Below are positions 44,103-55,559 of a DNA stretch of 64,000 bases, one piece after another. Source of the stretch: Ryuthela nishihirai (Eukaryota; Arthropoda; Arachnida; Araneae; Heptathelidae); assembly GCA_038380435.1 (NCBI GenBank), contig JAWZYU010000010.1, positions 40,520,135-40,584,134 of the forward strand, written 5' to 3'. A program made the translations under genes and the position numbers. The notes under the pieces were generated by a model. The model was not told where the DNA came from, made no database searches, and saw nothing but the letters and a program-made list of their open reading frames with translations. Position 1 is the stretch's first letter. Each line of letters starts with the position of its first letter.

Positions 44103-46290
44103 CACTAAACCTACTGACACTTCATGTATACCTATTCCTACCGTGGGCGGTCAAATGACCGGTCCTTAAAAAAAAAGTTATATTTTTTACAATTGAACAC
44201 AGATAATAATCAATTTGGTACTGAATTAAATAATAAATGAAACAACTTTCACAAAATAAAAAAACAAATTTATTTTTTTTTTTCATTTCAATTGTAAACA
44301 TGAAAAGAAATTGAAAAATGAATGGTAGTTCTATAATTTCTTGCATTTATAAATAAATAATGCATATCTTATTCATCTTCAATGTATTTTTTACAAATTA
44401 TTGAGTTCTCAAATGCACATTTGCCACACACATATTTTTTGCATTTCAAACAGATTTTCGTAGTTTTGTTGTCTTTGCAATATCTTATTTGGCTAGTTTT
44501 TCATACATGTGAAACAACTTATATTTGTTGACGTTTTCGGTATATTTCCTTTTTCTTTTTCCTGCAATTCTTGATATTAAGCATCAAGTTCTTCAGCTAA
44601 CCGGAATAAAAATTCCTGCCTTGAAATTTTTCCCTTGTTGTTTCTTTACATAAAACCCATGCATTTATTCCAGCTAGGTCAAGAATATTGAAAAATGGAT
44701 CTTCTTGGATGGACCATCTCCAAGACCATTGAAAAATGGAAAATCTTGGATGGACCATCTCCAAGATTTCAATTTCACGCTGTATTTTCTTGCCATTTGA
44801 TCCGTCACATCTACACCGAATTTTGTGCTATTATAAAATCTAATCATTTCCGGTATATGCTTATCACTTTTTTCAGTGTCTATTGAGTTATGCATTGAAC
44901 TTAGTAGAACCACTTTTTTTATTTAGTTTACTTTTATAAATTGTTGGAGTAATATAACCTGATTTATATAGTTTTGTTGTAAAGCGTGCCATATTATCTT
45001 TCACTTGTTTGGCAAGTTTTGGCAATTCTCGCTTGTTTCCATGGATGGTTCCAACAGTAGTGGTTCTTTTTGCTAGCAGTTTTGTGGATAATGATATGCT
45101 CGTAAAAAAATTATCCATGGTTACGTTTCTTCCACACCCTGTAAATGGTTCTATTAGCTTGAGGACAATGAACTCCCCAAGTGGAACTGAAGATTCTCTT
45201 TTCCCATCCTTTCCCAAATATGGAAATCCATTTATTAAATACTTGCTCTTGACGTCAGATGCTAACCAGAATTTGATTCCAAACTTATCTGGTTTGTTCG
45301 GCATATATTGTGTAAATCTACACCTAGTCTTGGATGGAAACAACTGCTCATCAACAGTCAGATATGCACCTGGTTTGTAACAATTTTGGCTATTCTCAAT
45401 GAATCGGTCCCATATTTCAGATATCAAAGCAAATTTATTGGTTTGTAAATGCTGACTTCATTCGCTTTTCTTATCAAATTGTATAAATATCATAATTTCA
45501 CTAAATACATTCCTGTTCATGGTTTTTGAAAAAAATGCAGGACCCCATTTCTTATTCCATAAGTATGAGATGTTTAAATATTTTACCTCATATGCACCGC
45601 AAGCATACAGCAGAACAACAAATGCATCTAATTTTGCTGTATTTAGTTCCCATTTAGTCCCCAACACTCTAAATGCTTCTGTGCACGTTCTTATATGTTC
45701 CATCATAAGGTGGTCAATGATCAAAGAAAATACAGTCTTTACTTTCCCTTTCATAATATGTCATTTAGCATATCCTGTTAGACCTGATACTTCCCTAAAA
45801 ATATTATGAACTGCTCTTCTTCCAGGTTTGGAACCTTCTTCTATCAAACTGTCCCATCAGCAGCAGTTTCGATGCATTGGTCCTCTATATCACTCTCACT
45901 TTTGGAACTCAATAAAAATCTCCTCTTTTGCCCTCTATGTTTATTCAAAACTCCTCTTCATTATCCATGTCTGAGGACTCATATTCAGACAGTTGAAGTC
46001 ATGCCACACTTTGGTAGCCTTTCATTTATAGTGACTGTATAGTTTTAGAATTGAGTTTCCAGGCTAAATAACAGAAATATTTCAACCAGTCGCAGTAGGT
46101 AGGACAGGCTACATATATTTCTTGGGAAAAAGACAATAAGAGGAGATGTAAATACTAAAAAAATCATTGTATGTATTGTATATTATAAGAAAAGTCATAA
46201 AGTTAAATAGCAATGTGATAACGTTTTATGTGGGAAATTGTACGCAAAAGTTTGAAAAGGTCAATTTGACCAGTCGTTGTAGGTTTAGTG
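44103..46290 (-). mobile_element. piggyBac-like transposon with TTAA sites
   Basis: TTAA at 44099-44102 and 46291-46294 flanks inverted ends CACTAAACCTAC and (right, reverse complement) CACTAAACCTACAACG. Subterminal palindromes GGTCAAATGACC (about 44148) and GGTCAATTTGACC (about 46259) lie inside each end. The 2188-base interior encodes a piggyBac-family transposase on the - strand, broken by a few frameshifts and a short duplication. TTAA targets and this TIR layout are diagnostic of the superfamily. Confidence 0.95.
44369..45754 (-). pseudogene. piggyBac-like transposase, frameshifted
   Basis: Three main pieces on the - strand: 45754-45458 (EAFRVLGTKWELNTAKLDAF, ISYLWNKKWG), 45427-44888 (YLTVDEQLFPSKTRCRFTQY, GRNVTMDNFFTS, GTIHGNKRELP) and 44913-44674 (VVLLSSMHNS, KFGVDVTDQMARKYSVK, SWRW). 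These hold the three aspartates of the DDD catalytic set (TVDEQ, TMDNF, GVDVTDQ). A C-terminal cysteine-rich domain follows in another frame (ICLKCKKYVCGKC) and ends at the stop 44371-44369. A duplicated block of about 42 bases (TCTTGGATGGACCATCTCCA at 44703 and 44745) disrupts the region after SWRW. The enzyme is inactive as it stands. Confidence 0.92.
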
Positions 46291-47042
46291 TTAAATACTG
46301 AAGGAATATTGTTGAAAAATCAGTAGATAGAAATGACTTAGATCTTTAATTTACCTAGAATCATATTTTTTCAAAGAACCTTAATTTTAAAAGTTATAGA
46401 ACTTCAAAAATAGTGTCTCATTCATATAAAATGGGGTGGCCATATTTCAATGATCACTCAGCATATAGTTGTGGTAAATACTCCAGTTTTAAATTTCAAA
46501 CATAATTCCTTTTCTACAAAGCTCTGAATATAGCTCATAAGAATAGTGAAAACTAAAAGGAAATAAATGGTGTCTAGATCATCAGTAAAGCAAGAATTTT
46601 ATTCTGCCTAATCTGAAATTGAGCTTTCTCTTCTGTTGTCCCTCATCTCAGACCCCATCCCATTCCAACGATTCCCGTGATAAAGCAGAAGAGATCTTAT
46701 CAAGGAATAGCCCTCTAGCTGCCTCTCAATATTTCTCAATACTCAAACTTTCGACAACTCTCTCCAACTTTGAACAAAATTCTGTCAAAAAAATTCTGTT
46801 TCAAACAAATTTCCGTTGCATTATGTTTAAAATAAATTTTCTTTTCAAACAAATTTCCATCAAATTGAAGTTTCCATTGAAGAAATCACCAAGCTAATGT
46901 TGATACATTGTATACCATCAATACACCAAATCTAAATGTTGATGCATTGTAAAAACACTGGGAAAAAATGGATACAACTGTTCCTATTACATGAAACGTT
47001 TTCTCTTTCATATAAAATTCTACCTAAGAAAAGTTTAATATA

Positions 47043-48232
47043 CACTGAAATCGCAATTTATTACACCTATCTATAAACCTGCCCTACTCCACCACAATAA
47101 TGTGGTCAGACATAACCCCATGCAGACTATAAATAGGTCACATACCAAACTGCTATATAGTGTACTTGCAACTGTTACGGTGGGTAAACACAAACAAAAA
47201 TGAGTAAGTTCGATCATGGAAAGATAGTCGGTGCAAGGAAAATGGTGTGCTTCATATCTATGCGAGTCGGTCACAAATGTGTACCATGACTACATAAAAA
47301 CCAGCAAAACCTGCAGCTACCAGAAAAAATGTGGCTGTAATAGGGCTGTTGATATTTGAGATGAGTGCCACCCCTACCATATTGTAATGTTGGAACAGAG
47401 AACCACAGTTGCAGATGATAATGTTGGCATTTAATGATGAGGCAGCTATGAAGGTTTGTGCAAAAACAATTTGAAATACAATGGCATGATTGGGCAATGG
47501 CAGCCAACACCCAAATCAAATACCCTTGTTAGCAGTACATCACCCGGTTATGGGGTGAAGGACATTGCCAATTGACCATGGAAGACTGGAAATGGACAGT
47601 TTGGTCTAACTAATTGAGGTCCCAACTACAATATGCCGAACAGGAGGTTCCATGTGGCTTAGATCACACAAGGCCACAGATCCCAACTCTCAAGTCAGGG
47701 TGTTATAGGCCATTGGAAGAGGTGTTCTGGGTTCAAGGTTTATGTGTGCCATCTTGGAACCTATTGAGACCACCATCACCACACAAGGCTATGCTGACAT
47801 AATTGCTGACCACCTATACCCATTCATAGCTACCCATTTCCCATAGCAGGATCCCTTCTTTTAACAAGACAATGCCCCATCATATTGTTCCCATTTGGCA
47901 AAGGACTAGCTGGAGGAGCAGAAGTGAGTTCACAATCCTCAAATGGCTCTCTCACTCTCGGGATTTGAACCCTTTTGAGCATCTGTGGGATGAAATGGAG
48001 AAATGCATTTGAGCCTGAAACCCCACCACTGGCAACTCTTTTACTTTATGAACAGCTGCAATATCACTATGTATCCAACACCTGGTGAGTCCATGCCACA
48101 TGTTGTGCTGTTGTGAGGGCAAAAGGTAGACACACACGTTATCAGATGGAGAGTTTGTCGAAAGTTTGAGTATTGAGAAATATTGAGAGGCAGTTATCAG
48201 GTGGGTATGCATAATAAATAGTCCTTTCAGTG
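47043..48232 (+). mobile_element. Tc1/mariner element, family B, copy 1
   Basis: The left end TACACTGAAATCGCAATTTA starts on a TA (47041-47042). The right end reads, in reverse, CACTGAAAGGACTATTTATTATGC, so TIRs of about 25-30 bases are visible; the right TA has become TG. The interior is a decayed DD34E transposase: ACCCTTGTTAGCAG (TLVSS) region, AACAAGACAATGCCCC (QQDNAP block) and DLNPFEHLWDEME with the third acidic residue kept. Many frameshifts. A second copy is at about 53930-55158. Confidence 0.85.
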
Positions 48233-51002
48233 TGAAATAAATGTTTGAAAAAATAATGTTTTAAAGATAAAAATAATCTTCCTTAATTTTTTATTTGAAA
48301 TTTCAATGTATAGAAGTACAAAAATAAACTATCAAGCTAATGCTGCCATCATGAACACTGAAATACAGAGTTACTGCCATGCTTCATCTTCTAAGTTTGC
48401 ATTTCAAATTAGCGATAATGTTTATGATTTCAAGATTAGTTGAAATCATTCACCTTTTTCTAAAAGTTGAAAATATTTTAAATGAGAATTTTTTTTAGGC
48501 AAAAGGAACAACCAATGAAAAGTATTTCAATACTTCCTTTCTATTTTACTACACTTAGAAATAACAAAAATAGTTCTAAAATCTATCATTTCCATCATTT
48601 ATTAGTTTAATGATTTAATTTCAAATAACAATTATTTTTAAATTTTAACCTTCTCTGAAGTCAGATGCAACATATTGAATAGCTTGCAGCCAAAACAACA
48701 CATTTATAGTATCCTAGTTTCATGTAAATTTTTAAACATATTGATTATGTTTTTCTAAGGTAAAATTAATATCAGTGATGTTTTTATTACTTTTTATCCT
48801 ATTCAGTTACTTTAAAAAAAATCTTAATTTTAATGTAAATTTCTTCACACAACATTTTAGCTTGATCATAGGTGTATTTGAATCTACTTCCATCTAACAG
48901 AACATTAAGCTTTTTATAAGTTTAATACTGTGAAATATAATTTTTTTCAGTTATACAGCTCTTATTACATATACATATTTTAATAATTTCCATATCTTCA
49001 TAAATGGTTTAAGCAAACACCAAATAAATGAAAAATCCATTCTATGCATTTAAGATATAGCAGAATATGCCTTCCCATCTTAATTAAAACTCATCACTAA
49101 TAATGGGAAATATAAAATAATCATGTCTTTGGAACATATTTAATGAGAGGCTAAGAAAATATTTTTGCTGATATTGCATAACTTTTGTTTTTGGCATTTA
49201 CACATTACCATACACTCTATTTTTCACTTTTGAATACATTTTTTTATATACAGTAAACTCTTTAAAAACTGGCACTTTACAATTGCTATTTCTTTTAAAT
49301 AGGTTACATTTTACAATCTGAAAATATTACAAAAACAAATCACTATAGCAACTTCCTTTAAGAATTTTCCACTTTTACCACTAGCAAATATTGGTACTGT
49401 CAGATGTAAATTCTTGTTAACTATTACCAAAGTATTCACTTGTGCTATTTTATTTTCCTTTGGCTATTTTATTGCAAAATTTGTCCTCTGCCCTCCAACT
49501 ATGTTAAGTTAAAATTAAGACAGAAAAGACAGAAAAGAAAGCACATTACACTTTATTTAGTTAAAAAATTTTAAAATTATAAAAAGACTATAAAGTGGAA
49601 AAAAAAAGAGCAAACTTATCAGAAATACAATATCAGATCATCAACATTATATGACAACTAAAGATTTCCTGGATGTATAATTATTTCTCTTCTCATGAAA
49701 AGTCATTGTGGCTCTTGTGAAAATTATAGAGGCATCATGTGTATTTTATATTCCAGGTTGCACACAACTTTTTTTCCTTTCTATAATTGCACACAACACA
49801 CTATGCTGAACAATTTCAGGGTGAAACAGCATACACTCAGAAATGTTAAGGAGTTGCCAAAACTAAATATTTTCATTCTGGAAAATTAATGAAAATGCTC
49901 TAAAAGCCATAGTAATAATGAATTCCAAGAATACTTTTAACTCAATTGGGACATTAACTTGCTGGAGTTTTTCACTCTGTGTGATGACATACAATAATTT
50001 AAGAGTGAAAGAGAAATTAATATAGAGTAAGAACTCAATTGTATGGACCCCGATTTTACAGACAGCATCCATCCACCCTGCACCAAACTAGTTTGATCTG
50101 TTTTTCCTCAAGGAAAGTTGCAATCCACTCTTAAATTTATGTTGGGCTTTGTAAGAGTAAACAAAAGGACATTTAGTGAATCTTTATAAGTTTCAGCAAT
50201 TTAGGAAAAAAAATATGAAAGGCCTGATTTTATTTGATTTGCATTTGGTGATCATTCCTGGAAAAAAAGGCCTATAAAAATGAAAGCTGTAAATCAAGCC
50301 ATAAAATGAACTTGCCATTAACCTGTGCCAATGCAAATGGATGACACTGATTGAAACCTATTGTTGTTAATAAATCACATGGAGCCATGGGAGCACGATA
50401 ACTTCTCAGACTCTGAATAACAGTTTTTCTGTTTAGTCTACAGTATTGTTTATTTTAGTGCTTTATTGATATTACAGGTATTAGATACACGCATTAGTCT
50501 GTTTAATGGTGTTCCTAATGTGCTGCATTGGCAATTATAAAATATGGTCATGTAGTCTGTGCATCATCATGTAAACATTTGGATTTAATGGACACCTCTA
50601 CCCCCTACTAATGTATCCCACTAAAATTTCTTGCTATTAGCATCATCAAACACATAACATTATGATATTAGTAAAAATTTCCATGAAATACACAAACTGT
50701 TAATAAACAGGAGTGCTGAAAGTAGCCCAGAGTAGAGTTTTAGGAGTACAAATCATAATTTTCCTAAACATTATGATAAAATGCATACTTTTCTTCACAA
50801 ACAACTTTACCACTAACACTATAATTTTTGAATTAAAATCTGCACATCTGGTATACAATTTGGGGAATACAAACATTCAGATCGGGGTCAGACTCAGTTT
50901 TGAATGAGATTTTTTTTCTATCTATATGAAAATTTGGAGTTTATCTGGGTTTTGCCAAAGCATCTGAGAAAAATTCATTTCTACTTCCACCACTGAACAT
51001 AT
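48233..51002 (-). other. RFX7-like intron, AT-rich
   Basis: Mostly unrecognised. A 65-base scrap of RTE-like LINE lies at 49695-49760. A stretch at 50030-50060 (CAATTGTATGGACCCCGATTTTACAGAC) resembles ends of Tigger-type elements but has no partner. No coding exon of the RFX gene was found here. Confidence 0.4.
49695..49760 (+). mobile_element. RTE-like LINE scrap
   Basis: AAAAGTCATTGTGGCTCTTG through TTATATTCCAGGTTG matches the reverse-transcriptase block at 15270-15336 of the full copy (KSHCGSCENYRGI versus GDRSSCDNYRGI). Similarity fades on both sides. Confidence 0.6.
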
Positions 51003-51345
51003 TAATAGTTCTCTGTAATAATGCTGAGTCATGAGTGAGAGTCAGAAAAACTTGGTGATTTTGGTTTAGAATTAAAAATTAAATTACTTAAGACTATTTT
51101 CCCATTCAGTTTAGTGATTATATTATAAGCTTTGCAAAGGAACAGATGGAACCTTAAATGGTTTACAGATATGAACATATACAACTAGATTATGCTAACA
51201 GTTTGTGCCTTCTGGCAAATGATGTTCAGGAATGAACTCTTTCATTAGATCTGTTGATGAGTCCAATAGTAAAAGTATGCTTAGCAAATATTTAAAAAAA
51301 ATCAAGTGATGAAAATGGGTCAGATGGATAGTGCATTTTAGAATG
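51003..51345 (+). mobile_element. RTE-like LINE scrap with the YADD region
   Basis: Collinear with about 15600-15945 of the full copy: CTCTGTAATAATGCTGAGTC, GTGAGAGTCAGAAAAACTTG, TAGATTATGCTAACAG (decayed DYADD), CTTCTGGCAAATGATGTT and GATGAAAATGGGTCAG. Internal deletions and stops are present. Together with the scrap at 49695 it may be the remainder of one copy. Confidence 0.75.
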
Positions 51346-51819
51346 GTTGCAATTCACAGAAAATTAGTTATATCAGAAACTACTATATTTTCTCATAATT
51401 ACTATCAAAATCAAAGTGGTCAGTACCTTGTAATTCATGTAATCAAAGCTGATAAAACAGAGTACTTTGAAATATAATTTCCTACTAACATCCTTTGTTT
51501 ATGCATGGCTTATTTCTGAACATTTCTCTCAAAAACAAAACAATATTGCAATAATACTCCAACACCAATATATTTTTTAGATGTGCAAATTAGAGAAATT
51601 GTGTCATCTGAACATACACAAAACCCCCCAATTCACCCGACTAAAATCTAGAGTCTCACACAACTAAATCTTTCATCCTCAAATATTCAAAAGTAGATCA
51701 CAATTACCATATTTAACTTTTTTTTTTGCTGCGTGCTGTGATATGCATAATTTAATTATTTAAGCCTTCACTAGTTTATTAACCAAAGCAAAAATATTAT
51801 TACTTTTAGCAAACATTAC

Positions 51820-51904
51820 CTGGGAAGAACTTTCCAGCTGGTTTATTTCTGGTAGTATAGGCACTTTTACATCCAGTTTCTTACACAGACCACTATAACA
51901 ATAC
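51820..51904 (-). CDS. RFX7: RFX5/RFX7-family exon, end of DNA-binding domain with PxLPxI motif
   Basis: An 85-base exon between acceptor TTGAAATCTAG|G and donor TCCCAG|GTAATG, phase compatible with the 39.7-kb exon. It begins by completing a codon, then reads YCYSGLCKKLDVKVPILPEI and NQLESSSQ. SKYCYSG is the end of the RFX winged-helix domain in human RFX5, from memory, followed there by a PPLPGL motif. Here PILPEI fits PxLPx(I/L), the motif by which RFX5 and RFX7 bind the ankyrin repeats of RFXANK and ANKRA2. Upstream exons with the rest of the DNA-binding domain must lie at higher coordinates; I did not find them. Confidence 0.85.
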
Positions 51905-52299
51905 CTAGATTTCAAAAATAAATTTTCACATAAAAAGAAAAAATTCAAACCTGCACTTAAGTGTTATTTAGTATAAAATACATTCACAGCATTTCAATAA
52001 GTTTATTAAAAAGTCACCAGTAAAATACTTATTTATAACAGATTTGAAAAATCATTAATTACACAACTAGTTTCAGCCAATGTTCAGCATCTTCTGCGAC
52101 TTCCAAATGTACAAAAATGTTTATTAATGTAAATTGAAGGATTTTTGTGGTTTCAGTTATTTTACCTTCATGACCATTTAACGCATATAACTTTATTGCC
52201 ATATTGTATTTTAAAATTTATAGCTTTCCAGTAGCACTTTTCTCAGCTGAGAAAATATGTATTTCATTATTACAGCTTTAAATATGCTTTATATATTTA

Positions 52300-53454
52300 C
52301 ACTGAAGTGCCAATGAATTAGGGATAGGAAACGTTATCCAAATTCAGTACCGCAAGTCCTGCATTTGCACGCATACATGGCTGAAACTCTGGTCATACAT
52401 AGCTGTCAGCTTTGGCTTCTCCAAGCATTCGTAGTGAGAAGCATAATAAGAAAGTTGCAGGATTTAGATGCATTTGACAAAGGGCAGATCGTAGGTGCCT
52501 GACGGATGGGACACTTGATCTCCGAAATTAAACTTTGATTTTCTCGTACAACAGTTTCAAGAGTGTTCCCGGAATATGAAAATTCTGGTAAAAAAACAAA
52601 TACCCGGACAAACTGCAAAGGGCAACCAAACTTGAATGATCGTGGGATTCGCCATCTGACCTGCATTGTACAAACCGATAGGGGCCAGATATTATCTAAA
52701 ATCACCTCCCATCTGAACGTGGATTCCAGTCGAGAAGTCAGTACAGGGACTGTGCAATGCTCACTTCATTATCTCAGCTTTGGGAGCCACCAACCTATGC
52801 GAGTCCCACTTCTAATGGCATGACACTGGGCTCAATGCCTTGCCTGGGCTACAGAACATAGAAAATTGGCAACAGATAGCCTGGAGTGATGAATCCCGAT
52901 TCAAACTTCATCATGCAAATGGGAGACTGAGGGTATGGCGCCAACTCCATGAAGCCATGGATCCTGCATGTCAGGTCAGAACAGTACAACTGGTGGTGGC
53001 TCAGTGATGGCCTGGGGTGTCTTCAGTTGGACGTCTATGGGACCTTTGGTGCATGTACCGACGACTCTCAATGCTTCTCGGTACGTAGAACTCATGGCTG
53101 ACCATTTATGGTCATCATACATCACAATGGAGATGGTATCTACTAGCAAGACAACTATTCATCTCACAGGTTGGCTGCTGACTTTGAAATAACGAATTGG
53201 CCACCTAGAAGCTCAGATTTAAATCCCATCAAAAATCTTTGGGATACCGTCGAGCAGAGTGTTCAGACCCATGTCCCATCAGCGATGACCTTGAGAGAAT
53301 TGTGGACAGCTCTGGAGGATGCATGGGTCGCCATACCTGTGGAACATTTACGCAAGCTTGTGGAGTCCTTCCTCTTCATGTAGTGGCCATTATCAGGGCC
53401 AGAGGGTCCATCACGTTACTAGGTTGCTATCCCTAATTCATTGGCACTTCACTG
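52300..53454 (+). mobile_element. Tc1/mariner element, family A, with TIRs and TA sites
   Basis: TA at 52298-52299 and 53455-53456. Left end CACTGAAGTGCCAATGAATT continues AGGGATAGGAA; right end in reverse is CAGTGAAGTGCCAATGAATT then AGGGATAGCAA: TIRs of about 30 bases with few mismatches. The 1155-base interior encodes a decayed Tc1-type transposase: FDKGQIVGA start, TVSRVFPEYENSGK helix-turn-helix, SDESRFKLHH-like block, GGGSVMAWGVFSWTSMGPLV, a QDN block in a shifted frame at about 53149, and SSDLNPIKNLWDTVE. In the last block Lys stands where the catalytic Glu is expected (NPIE). Confidence 0.93.
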
Positions 53455-53929
53455 TATATACAATAATTGTTTGCATAAATTTTAATCTTTAACCAGATTT
53501 TAATGAAAATAAAAGAATACTCTCAGCATATTGTTCATAAGAAGTTAAAACTAAATATCATTTTAGTCAGTAAATATGGTAGACCCCCATTTTTAGTCAC
53601 CAAAATGCTATCAGTCCAAATCACCCCCAAATGCTATTAATAGTTTAAGTATGCCTAAGTGTTTCAATATTGCTTTAAAAAAAATACATTGAATGCAGGT
53701 ATTGTATGAATTTGCAGACTCCCTAGAAAACTCTTGCAGAAGTCAGGGGTCTGCAGACTAGTTTAAGAATCATAAATTTAAAAGCATTTTTTGCCAGTAA
53801 TAAAAAATTAGCAGTTTTTGAATTAGATTGATTACTAGATTGATTTAGATTTGTCATAGCTGTAAGACAGAAATAGACAAGCTTTAAAAATGGCATTAAA
53901 AGGTTTAAAAAAAACTTTATAATTGGCCA

Positions 53930-55158
53930 CAAATAAACTGCCACAATAATGCATCCAGACGAAACCCCATGCAGCTATCAATAGGTCAGATACCAACCAG
54001 CTGTATAGTGTATCTGCAACTGTTATGATCAGGGGTCTGCAGGTAACAAGGTGACCTGAGAGAGTTCAATCATGGGCAGATAGTCAGTGTGAAAAAGATG
54101 GGGTGCTCCATACTGCAGAATGTCTGAGATTACATCAAAACAGGGGAAAATATAGCCATAGCTTACCACTGATGTTTAAGGCAAGTGTCTGAGGCCCCTC
54201 TATATTGTAACATTGGAATTGAGGGTCAGAGTGCAGATGATAACATTGGCATTCAGCAACAGGGCAGCTAAGGTTTGTGCAAAGACATTCGATGTATGAT
54301 GGCATGGCTGGGCTATGGCAGTGGATGTCCACATCAAGTATCCTTGTTAACAGCACATCATCAGGATATGAGGCTGCAGTGGGAAAAAGGAACATTGCAA
54401 TGTTCCATGGGGATGAAATGGTTAGCTTGGTCGAACGAATTAAGTTTCCAACTACAACATGTCAATGGGAGGTTGCATGTGTGGCACAGACAACATGAAG
54501 CCATGGACCCCAACTCTCATGACGGGGTGTTAATGGCATAATGTCAGTGTTAGTGGTGTTGTAGGCTGGTGGAAGTGGTACATGTTCTGGATTCAAAATG
54601 GAAGTGGTGCAATTTACTGTCTATATTTTCCCCTGTTTCGGTGGTGCAATTTACTGGCTATATTTTCCCTTGTTTCAGTGGGTGCGTATAATAAATCAAG
54701 GTTTATGTGGGCCACCTTAGACCCCTTGTTGAGATCACCAAACAAAGCTATGTTGACATACTTGATGACCACCTACACCAGTTCATAACAAACCATTTCC
54801 CACAGCAGGATACCTTTCAACAAGACAATGTCCTGTCTCATTAACCCCATTTGGCAAAGGACTAGTTGGAGGAGCATTCCAGTGATTTCACAACACTCGA
54901 ATGGTCTCTCATCCTCTAGATTTGAACCTTATTGAGCATCTGTGGGATGAAGTAAAGAAATGCCCTCTAGCCCGAAACTTACCACTGGGAACTCTTGGCT
55001 CTTTACAGACAGTTATTTTGGAATCATGAGCTGCAATATCAGACAAACATTTCCAACACCTGGTAGAATCTATGCCACAATATGTTGCTGCTATTATGAG
55101 AGTGAAAGGTGGAGCCACGTTATTAGGTGGGTGTGTATAATAAATTGTCGTTTCAGTG
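53930..55158 (+). mobile_element. Tc1/mariner element, family B, copy 2
   Basis: Same family as 47043-48232: CACAATAATGCATCCAGACG, GGAGGTTGCATGTGTGGCAC and the right end GGGTGTGTATAATAAATTG then TCGTTTCAGTG followed by TA. The left TIR is missing. Transposase text includes LTAHHQDMRLQWEKG, AWSNELSFQLQHVNGRLHVW, HEAMDPNS, a QQDNVLSH block and DLNLIEHLWDEVK. Relative to copy 1 about 100 bases are inserted at about 54594-54695, containing a tandem pair of TGGTGCAATTTACTG units. Confidence 0.85.
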
Positions 55159-55559
55159 TACATTATACTATTTAAAAAATAAACATAATAAAAACAAACA
55201 TATGGCAAGAACAATCATAAGAAATTAAGTTGGAAAACACAAAGATAAAAGAAAAGTACAATAACTACACTATAAATATCTAACACAAAATCTCAAAATG
55301 CAATTCTGAAAACTTTTGATTATCAGTAATAATAGGCACCAAAAATAGCTCTTTGTTTATCAACTAGAAAGTCCAATCCTTCTCAAGTGAATACAAAATG
55401 CTCATTTTAAAAGAAAAAGCAATTTGTTTGCCATTTTCCTCTTCCTCTGACACTGAAAATTCAAACTGTTGAAAATAAAAATAATTAATTTATGTTGGGC
55501 AGCAACCTGAAGAACCTATTTCATAAAAATCTTGGATTTGAAGTAGGACAAACTTAAGT

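Larger units (their letters stand above)
43090..46870. repeat. Large imperfect inverted repeat around the piggyBac element
   Basis: Left-side blocks recur inverted on the right. CTGAGTAATCGTTGAA and GACCACCCCATGTTATGTC (43681-43762) match the reverse of 46427-46464 (GGCCACCCCATTTTATATG). TTAAAGATCTTAG and CAGTATTTAAG (43816-43878) match the reverse of 46296-46355. Further out, GGAAATTTGTTTGAAACATAATG (43225-43259) matches the reverse of 46799-46829. The arms fit a foldback element of a few kilobases into which the piggyBac copy inserted. Arms are diverged and gapped. Confidence 0.65.

Noticed and set aside
45009..45380. 123-codon + strand open frame
   Set aside because: Antisense to the piggyBac transposase catalytic domain; no family resemblance of its own.
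47258..47519. Overlapping - strand frames in the Tc1 family B element
   Set aside because: They are antisense to the decayed transposase and share no motifs with known proteins.
50030..50900. Possible Tigger/pogo element suggested by CAATTGTATGGACCCCGATT
   Set aside because: No inverted partner, no transposase text and no clear TA duplication could be found.
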